A stretch of 64,000 nt of DNA from Thalassia testudinum (lineage: Eukaryota; Streptophyta; Magnoliopsida; Alismatales; Hydrocharitaceae). Shown here piece after piece: positions 56,015-64,000 of the stretch; positions within the stretch are counted from its first letter, which is position 1, and each line of letters starts with the position of its first letter. The stretch covers positions 86,890,001-86,954,000 of the forward strand of contig JAZHRO010000063.1 of NCBI GenBank assembly GCA_037157565.1. Direction: 5' to 3'. The notes under the pieces are model-generated. The model saw only the letters and a program-made list of their open reading frames with translations. It was not told the DNA's origin and ran no database searches. The translations under genes were made by a program, and so were the position numbers.

Positions 56015-57744
56015 ATGAACTTATCTTCAGGAATTCAAATTTCTAACGAAAAATATGGTCACCTGATCCATAAGGACCATTTGATTGACAGGGCCTTACC
56101 CTTGTTCTGCTTGGCTACACCAACCCAGGGGTTGTTTGGTGTATGCAAGGAAGGAGGTCACTTCGACCTCACTTGGTTGGACCTTGGGAGCTACTCCCAA
56201 GGAGGTGAGTCACTTCTTTTATCTGCTCAGCCAAAATGGCTATCCCTAGATCTGGACATAATCAGGATCCAAAAGAGCTGGACCCACGAGCTTATTTGAG
56301 AGCCCGGGTCATTGAATCAGCTCAACCTTGGGATCAGAACCCAAGGTGGTGAAGATGACTTTTTGCTTCGCCTGATCCTTCTCCTCGGGTTACTGAAATG
56401 GTTAACCCACATCCTAACCTTGGATATTATGATCCATTCTAGCCGGTTCCTCAAAGGACTGCATCCTATAACCCAGGATATGGATTTCATACTCCTGCTT
56501 CGCACCCATGGAATATGGGTAGACCTGATTCACCCCCTGGAACCCCTGAAGAGCTACCGGTGCATATACGACTGCATTACAGAATACAGAGAGCTATAGC
56601 GAGTGCTAAGGAAAAGGCTGCATCCTATCTACATGAAATCTAGGCTATCATTGATCCGAACCAAAGACAAAGCTAGATTCTGCATCAACAAGCTGTGATG
56701 GAGCTCCTTTGAGAAACAACAGAGATGACAAGGCTAATGAGACAAAATCGGGAAACTCAAGAACTACTACTTTTGAGATATCAAGTGGAAAATAGCCTTG
56801 AAGACCTCGAGGAATTCGAAACGATTACGTCGGAAGGACACACAAAAGATTCTCGAGAGTAGATACTGGAAGATCACTCAGGGAAAAAAGAATCTAGCGT
56901 GGATATGAGACAGGAGCAGGAAGTATGCCGAATGGGTTCATCTGAAATTATGGAGGAAAGGACTGATATCTCCAGGAATGTGCCGCAATCAGATTATCCT
57001 GAATCCTGGGAGACACCTCTCAGGTTAGATAACCCAATCGAGACAAGGGAAGTAGATGCAATTGAGGATATGGATCTTGAGGCAAGCATTACATGCGACA
57101 CTACTGATCAGCCTAAGCCACTTCCCGTTGTAGGTGAACCTGTGTTGGAGCCAACATCCTTTGATCTGCACTCTTCTTTCACCTACATCCCTAATTCGAA
57201 AGCTAGAGATTTTGAGATGACACTTTCTATCCTCGAGCCTGACATCCGAAGACCAGAAATAGCTATGGATGCCGGAATTACTGAGGAACTCAATGCATAT
57301 AAGGGTGCAGCTTTGAGCAGAATGAGCTGGGGACACACCTATCATCCTAGTCAATCTAATGGATGGCTCGACTCTGAGCCTGAGGAGACAGCCTCCAATG
57401 AATCAAAGATGAGAACCGATAAGGACGAAGTAATTTCTAACGAGGATTTTAGTGACCTCCCCATAGATCTACTTTCACAGATACCCCCATATGACCCAGA
57501 GCCTGGAGAGGGCATGATCTTTGATGTCAATTATTATTATGCAGATCCCTATGACTCAGATTCTGGTTCTGAGATACATTTTGATCTACTCCCTCAGCAA
57601 CCTTCTGCTGGATTGTGGGACATGATAAATCAGCTGAATCAACATCATGATCCCCCCTCTGATTATCCTCTATTCTCCACCACTACTCCACACTTTCTTA
57701 TAGCTAGACTTTTTGGAGTAGGGGTGCACAATCAGCTGGTTTGA
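56015..57744 (+). pseudogene. Acidic reading frame of element E, partly open
   Basis: Starts at about ATG 56015 (MNLSSGIQISNEKYGHL); open pieces 56015-56299, 56312-56599 and 56899-57744 are joined by stops and frame changes. The last piece (281 aa) is the longest plausible protein stretch in the window. It is acidic and Asp/Glu/Ser/Pro-rich (PYDPEPGEGMIFDVNYYYAD, PYDSDSGSEIHFDLL) and ends DYPLFSTTTPHF..ARLFGVGVHNQLV, paralleling DYPFELQFSVTRLFGLGLH of B. No zinc knuckle, protease, RT or transmembrane segment. It may be a diverged gag or a novel accessory protein; the function is unknown. Confidence 0.6.
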
Positions 57745-59770
57745 ATCTTCAGACCACTGATCTTAGGAACATATGAGCACATCTTTCTCCTAATCTTGGC
57801 CAGCTCCTATGCTAGAATTGATACACCTAATTGAGTTTTGGACCAGCTGGAAGCGTTAAACTCAGCATGTATAGATACCATTCACTCCACATTCCACCAT
57901 CATTCATTTATAACCATTTTTATGCATAGCATATTTTTGTTTTAGCATATTTCCCTTTTGTATATTGCATGTTAACAGGTTGGTCAGTGCTGAATATAAT
58001 TTCAGAAGCAATTACAGGTGATTTCTACCCATTCTCTCTCTGCATTATTTATTTTCTTTTATATTCATGCATGAGGCATGCAAGAACTTAGGCATGGGGG
58101 GGGTAGAGACAACAAAAACTAAAATGAAAAATTTTTGCCAACACTTAAGAAAACCTTGGAGCTGCCTGTAAAATGTACTTTAGAACCTTAAATAAAAGAA
58201 CAATTGACTCCACCTCCAATGCTCACATTGGAGCTAGAAATCGTTCGCAACAGCGACTTCCGACTCACCCGCTCACCTTTTGTTCTAAATTTAGGGTCAA
58301 GCTGATTGTAACCCGATACGAGAAATTCACGAAGTATAAATTATATGAGGTTACATGTTTATAGCATATATACATATTGCATTCATGAATAAGATCATTT
58401 TATTAAGAGATTGCATAAGGGATTTTATCCTCTAGTTAATTCCTGTAATCTGGAATCCAGCACAACTTTTCACACACACATAGAATTTGCAATGGATTCA
58501 TGGTGAAGGTTGATAAACATCTTCAGTCTGTTGAGAAGCAGTGCTTCTTTTCCTGAACCCCTGGACAGTGTTTTGGGAGTCAGGCATATTTTCTTCCAAA
58601 AATCCACCAAATAGTGTGAGATGAGAGTAGAGTGTACTGGTGCTCTAAGATTAGTGCAAGGAATCTGGAATCCTAGGTAATTAGGTGATGACACTTTGAG
58701 TTTAGACATAGTTTTTGCTCTCGGTTCCCACGTATACATTTTTGTGCGAAATTTTGAAAGCCACCGAATAAGGTAAATATGCAAAGAGCGAGTTTTCATA
58801 AAACTAGGGCTAAGGTGGATGGTTATGACCATTCTCTACGGAATCCTCAGCTGAAGGAGGGTATTGATGTCAAAGTCAGAAATACACTGTCCTATTCGTC
58901 ACTCCCGGTGCCATGAGTAGGCACTTCCATCAAATAAGCCACCCAATGTCTCTTGAGTACCACCAATCCCTAATAATGCCTCCTCAATAAAGTTATGGAT
59001 GTGTTATGTTGAAAAAAAAAAAAGCGTTGAGAAGAAAGAAAAGTTGAAAAGAAAAAATTAGAAGAAAAAGCAAAGAAAAGAATGAATATTTAGTGTTTAT
59101 TTCATCAAGGCAATACCACCAAATAAAATTGAAATCCACCAAATATGGCCCCAAACTTTTTTCTTGTGTTTCTGACTGCCTAAATACTGGCTAAGGAATT
59201 CTGACTTATTGTTAGGGTTATGAGAATTTAATTAAAGTGTTAATGCCTCGTGAGACCACCAAATACTGATCATATATGTGAATCTGGTAAGATAGTGAGC
59301 TCTAAGAAAAAGATAGCATAGTTTTTCTCGTCTTTCTCTATATTGAGTTACTTAGTAATCCGGGAATCTAGGTTCTGTAGTACTAGTCTCTATGTAGCAC
59401 CAAGTGAGAATGAGCCACCAAAAATATAATCCTTTCCCTCAGAGATTCTTTACCTAAGCCTAAAGCCGAGGTGAAATTCATAGAATATCTTGAGTACCCT
59501 GAGGGAAGAAGTCTACCTATCCCGCTAGAATTTTTACTAGGGGTCAAGTACAGGCTTTAAAGGTGTATTGGTTTTTACTCGAATCCATTGAAAAAGCTAC
59601 ATAGCCGCACTTTCACGATTGTCTGGATTTCTAGAGCATAGGATGAAAATAAAAAGGAGAAAAATCTCTATGCATACACTTGATAAAATAATCAGTCCCT
59701 TAGGGACCCTTTCTATAAATAAATTACTCTTGCATTTGCTAGGGACTAGCAAGATTTAGTCATGGGGGCA
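57745..59770 (+). other. Element E 3' untranslated region and polypurine tract
   Basis: Contains GGAAGCGTTAAACTCAGC (57849-57866, the pol-end box), AATTACAGGTGATTTCTAC (58010-58028), GAACTTAGGCATGGGGGGG (58084-58102, internal polypurine motif), six CCACCAAATA-type motifs (58604, 58761, 59116, 59136, 59256, 59415), and CTAGGGACTAGCAAGATTTA running into GTCATGGGGGCA ending 59770. The middle part is shared with element I. ORFs here are short and not called. Confidence 0.75.
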
Positions 59771-61961
59771 TGATTGCACAGCAATCATGGGTCTTAATTG
59801 ACCTAGATTAGGCTAGAACTTAGCATAAGTTAGGGAAATTCATGCATGCATAAGCATTATCTGCATCTTTAATGCTTTACTTTAGCTATGCATAAAATAA
59901 TGTTATAATGTGCTAATTAAGTGCATTATGTCAATTGCAGGCAATAAGCTGATCTGGAGCTGGATCTAAAACTAGATCTGGAATAACGGGAGTTGTAGCA
60001 GAGCTAGAGCGGAAGGCTTAGTTTAGATATAGGAACAATAATGTAAGGGGATTAAAGGTTTGCTATTCTATTAAGTAGGAATAAAGCAGAAAAATGTGAA
60101 GAGATTAGGTCTATCCTCGCCCTAGGATAGCCTAGAGACTTCCTCAAGCCTTAGCCACCCTTAGATTAGGTCACAACAACCTAGGAAGCCCTAAAACCCT
60201 AGTTCCAACCCTTATCTGGACGTCCAAATAAGTTATAGGATGTCCAGGAACCTTAGCCATCTCCTACACACCTTAAACCCACTTCTGCAGTGTTATTAGA
60301 CGTCCAGACACTTTGTCAGACGTCCAATTTCTGTAGAATACCCAAAATCGACCTTGATTTCCCCTTGACTCAGATTGGACGTCCAAAACTAAAGTTTGGG
60401 CTTCTGATTTTTGAGTATAATTCATCTGATCACATTATTGGACATCTGGTACTGGTCTCCAGTCCCTGTTTTGAGATTCAAGTCTTGATCTTGGATCTCT
60501 AGCTCCCTAGACCTAATCCCAACCCCATAGCAACCTAAATTAAGGTGTCTTAACCCCAGTACATCACCTCTAGACCTACCTAAGGACCTAATTAGGTCCT
60601 CACCAAATCCAATTGACTTAGATCAAAGTCAATTACCTTCACCTAAGTCATTTGGACTCATTGAGTCCAATTGAGCTTAGATCACAATGCACACAAGTTC
60701 AATTGGACTTAGTGAGAGTCCAATTGATCTAAACCCAACCCAATTGAGTTATTTCACTCTGAATTAGGTTCACACTCATTCAATTAAACTTAGGTTAAGT
60801 TTAATTGCATTTTCCCGTTAGCAATTAGGGTTTGTAACCCTAATTCAAGACCTACACCTACCCAAACCCCTTAGGACCTAACCTAAGCCACCTAGCCACA
60901 TAGAGCATGACCACACACACACACACACACACCCATTCACGCACACACGCTTCTCTAGAGTTCCCTAGAACTCTCTTTGAAGTGGCGCCACCTCTTGGTT
61001 GCCAAAATTAGCAACCAAAAGGCTTTCAAAATGAGATCCATAATTTTTGGATCTCATAACCTCTTGGCCAGCCACTCTTGGACTCTCTCTAGAGAGTTCC
61101 ACACCTCTATAGAGAGAAGCCATTGGGTCTATAAAAAGACCCCATGGGCGGCCAAGTGGCCCCATTGACATCCCTTGGCTTCCATTGGCACCACTCACCT
61201 CACTGGCTCCATACACGCCCACCTTCACTTAGGTTAGCTACTCCACCTCCATGAGCTCACCACCATCATGGAGGACATCATGCCAGGATGCTGGATCAAT
61301 CCTCCCTCTCTCCAAGGGTCGGCCTAAGCTACATTGGCCACCACTCATTCTCCTCCCGACCACTCCAAGGCCATCAGGGACCACCCCTGAATGCCCTCTA
61401 TTCTGCTAGATTTAGTTTATGTTCTCCATAATTTTTACTGCTTTTATTACTACTTAGTAGTGTAGTCTTAACTTCTCCCCCAATGATGCATGCGAAATTC
61501 CCCCACTGATTCTTGTATACAGTCATTTTCTAGTAGCTAGATTTCCATTTCAAGAATTTATTTACAAGCTTTCCTCTATCATTTTTATTTCAAACAACTC
61601 TCCCGCTAAATGAATGAAACATGCTTATATATATATATATATGTCTCCATGTTATGAAATCACAATGAGCTTATTAATTGCTATCATATTTACGTGATTT
61701 AAGTTGCCTATTTCTAACTCTTAAAATTCTTGTAACTAAGCATGTCGTACTAAAATACGTAATAATCATGAACTGGCATGCGATACTAAATAAAGTAGAG
61801 CAATAGAAGATCAATTTTAGAAGTAAACAAATGCCTCCTAGAGAGGAATGACCAAGACTCAAGTCTCGTAATCTTTACAAACTTAATTTTTGATGGACAT
61901 TTTTGCGTGACTATACTACGATTTTCGACAGCTTTCAAATGCATGAGAACGGTTCCCGCCA
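59771..61961 (+). repeat. 3' LTR of element E (2191 bp)
   Basis: Starts TGATTGCACAGCAATCATGG, ends GTTCCCGCCA. (CA)n about 60911-60931; TATAAAAA 61130-61137; (TA)n about 61627-61641. It matches the 5' LTR closely, with scattered substitutions and small indels. Confidence 0.94.
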
Positions 61962-62389
61962 ACACCTTTAGGCAGAATTCTCTTTTTAAGGTCACCTAGA
62001 GGCATAAAAATCTGAAGTCCATTTTAACTGCCGATCAATGAGTCTATCACATTCATAATAAAGATGCCAAGAACTTAGGGTTCTCATCAAATCTTGGGTG
62101 AGTTGAATGGCCGTAGAAAGCCACTCTTAAACCCTAAAACTCGAAAATCCAAAAAAATTAGAAAAGAAGAAAAAGAAAAAAAGAAAATTTTCTTTGAATA
62201 AGGTGATGGCTTGAGGCAGTCTGCATTTTAGCAGATACCCGGGCACTATTGTGTCTTTGAAAGTTCATATCCTAAGTAAATATTGTCTTAATGATTGAAA
62301 ATAACTCATTCCCAAATAATCCAACCTGATTCTTTTATAAATAGCATATAGTTTTTGCTAGGGACTAGCAAAAGATAAGCATGAGGGTG
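61962..62389 (+). other. Element J internal region, last part, with polypurine tract
   Basis: Starts with the TSD copy ACACC and continues CTTTAGGCAGAATTC as in B (20956 on). It ends CTAGGGACTAGCAAAAGATA then AGCATGAGGGTG, J's polypurine tract, one A interrupting the G run. Confidence 0.85.
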
Positions 62390-64000
62390 TGATGTAAGCA
62401 TGTTTACACTACATAAGATGTCTATTTATGCATGTTCTTAAGCATAGAATTGCATTGCATACTATAAATATTACATAGCATGCATCATTTTGCATTTAGA
62501 TTAGTCTGAATAAAATGAAGGTTAATTATCTTCTTTTATGTTCAGAGATACTGTAAAATTTTTATCGGGGCCTCGAATCAAAGATCCAACCGTACAGATT
62601 TGATCAGGGTGACGATTGGAGTTCAACGACTCCAATATTGCCCTAATCTGACAATTGTAGCATCAGATAGAGATCGGGGAACAATAGAAGATCAAGGGCC
62701 AAGATGGTGTGAATCCGCACTTCAAACGACATATCCGACCACATGTATGGATTCAGATCGACAATCACACCCTAATGACGTGAAAATCGACTCAATCCGA
62801 CAACCGTGGCACCATCTACATCATCCAGAAGATGGACGACCAAGATGGTGCCACGTGGCACCATCTCAGCCACCCAACCGGCTGCTACACCTGCCACACC
62901 CTCTCTTCTTCGACGATTCTCCACCATTGGATGCGCATCCAACGACTATGGATGTGCACGCACAATTTGTAAGCGCGACACAAATGCTCTTGTAGCGCAT
63001 TGGTCGAACGTGCTTTAGCGAAGGGAGGACGCGCGCTCGAGTCGCGAGGAGTGGGCGACTAGGTGCGGGCGAGCGGGCATGAGGTGTGTTGGATCGTGAT
63101 TGGTTGGCCGCAAGCACTCAATAGCACCCACACGCTATCGCATGCCCGTGCGTGACGTGCCATCAGACGTGGGCGTTGTAGCTTGAAGAGGTGTGGCGAG
63201 GGTGCATCTCAGCCGTTCAATCTCACGATTGAACGATCGAGAATAAAAGGATGTGAGTGCATGTTGCATGCACGGGAGGTGAGCAGGTAGTGCACGTCAC
63301 CCACGAGGGGGCTTTAGCGACGGTTTTATCCGTCACTAAAGACCCCTTATTTAATATTTTAAGATTAAAAAGACCAAATTGCCCTCATTCCTTGCAACTA
63401 TAAAAGGAGACCCCCTCCATACGAAATTTTTCTCTTCCTTCTCTCCTCTACCTTTCCAAAGCTCAAGAGAAGCTTGTCCTACGCCCAGGATGCTCCTCGA
63501 GAGATAAAGTCAAATTTTCACTCTCATTTTGGAAGCGAATCCTGCAATGATGACGACGTGCTACCCTGTTCTCATTCCTCCTGCCTCGACCTCCTTCTTC
63601 CTACTTCATCCTACTTCATCCAGGCGGTGTCTCATCTGGCTCATCCTCCAAGTAATCGTCGAGGAGGATAACTTCTCTCTCCCATTCTTCTTTACAGCTT
63701 TCTAGAGTAGAATTTTCCTACTTTCTAGTGTAGTTGATTTCCCACTTTCTAGTGTAATTCTTCTTTGGTTTCATTGTATAAATATTTTGAAATATTGAGT
63801 GCATGTTTTCTCTCTCTCTCTCTCTCTTTCTCTCTCATTTATTCTGATTGTTAATATTGCTTCATTGTAATTACGTCGCTTCGCTTTTCAACAAAAACTC
63901 TAAAAAAAATATAATTACAAATATAGATCGACGTAGCCTCCCTGAGTTCGACCTGGGATTTCTATTCCGATACAAATTTTATTTATTGAACACGAGTTCT
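62390..64000 (+). repeat. 3' LTR of element J, missing about 70 bp at the window end
   Basis: Starts TGATGTAAGCATGTTTACAC; collinear with 38719-40320 of the 5' LTR. Palindrome 63312-63341, TATAAAA 63399-63405, (TC)n about 63811-63837. The window stops at CACGAGTTCT, before the expected TTCAACA end. Confidence 0.93.

Larger units (their letters stand above)
52392..61961 (+). mobile_element. Element E: full-length non-autonomous Athila-like element
   Basis: LTRs 52392-54563 and 59771-61961 (about 2.2 kb), primer site 54566, polypurine tract ending 59770, TSD ACACA/ACACC (one mismatch). The 5.2-kb internal region has one acidic reading frame and no pol. Target identity is confirmed by B, where GATACACCTTTAGGCAG (20949-20965) is uninterrupted. 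The 5' LTR starts TA instead of TG, a point change. Same LTR family as 1-1292. Confidence 0.93.
38719..64000 (+). mobile_element. Element J: B-family element interrupted by K and E; 3' end outside window
   Basis: 5' LTR 38719-40390, primer site 40394, internal pieces 40391-42820, 51003-52391 and 61962-62389, 3' LTR from 62390 to beyond 64000. Removing K and E restores an internal region collinear with B (the same leader block, acidic frame, paired 3' blocks and polypurine tract). The TSD cannot be checked because the right end lies about 70 bp past the window. Confidence 0.92.

Noticed and set aside
56899..57744. A possible host gene (281-codon open frame)
   Set aside because: It lies between primer site and polypurine tract of element E, and its end motif matches the B and J frames, so it is the element's own protein.

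Overview
The window is plant nuclear heterochromatin made almost entirely of nested retrotransposons. I found no host gene, tRNA, rRNA or CRISPR array. An angiosperm is likely: there is a Sirevirus-type Ty1/copia element (tRNA-iMet primer site, ladder of GGGGGAG polypurine motifs), several Athila/Tat-like Ty3/gypsy elements (primer site complementary to tRNA-Asp), and an L1-type LINE with zinc-knuckle ORF1 and AP-endonuclease/RT ORF2. The species cannot be told from this.

Layout, left to right. 1-1292 is part of an inverted LTR (family E). It interrupts element F, an Athila-like Ty3 element holding the only Ty3 pol in the window (decayed RT, RNase H and integrase, 1293-3715). F's 3' region carries a solo LTR (G, 4582-6227, TSD GCGCC). 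F's 3' LTR (type C) starts at 6778 and is cut by three insertions: inverted solo LTR D (7416-10093, TSD CCAGC); non-autonomous element A (10181-23790, TSD GCTCC), itself carrying element B (15341-23169, TSD GTTAG); and inverted element H (25203 onward). H's right LTR is broken by a second C-type LTR (28933). Beyond it are an H-like fragment, then inverted element I (from 30713), which received the LINE (32505-37575, 14-bp TSD) and element J (38719 to beyond the window). J carries a three-LTR copia tandem K (42821-51002) and a full-length family E element (52392-61961).

Elements A, B, J and E share one plan: tRNA-Asp primer site, long untranslated leader, one decayed acidic Asp/Glu/Ser-rich reading frame instead of gag-pol, a box where Athila pol ends, an internal polypurine motif (TTAGGCATGGGG), a structured-looking 3' untranslated region, and a polypurine tract next to the 3' LTR. 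They look like non-autonomous parasites of an F-like helper.

LTR promoters are visible: TATA boxes, an inverted TGACG/CGTCA-type palindrome upstream of TATA in the B/J/H group, and clusters of GACGTC palindromes in both the copia K and gypsy E LTRs. Boundaries backed by TSDs (G, D, A, B, K, E, LINE) are firm. Those of C, H, the 30430-30712 fragment and the outer ends of F, I and J are approximate because partners lie outside the window or are decayed. All comparisons were made by eye; no alignment or database search was run.
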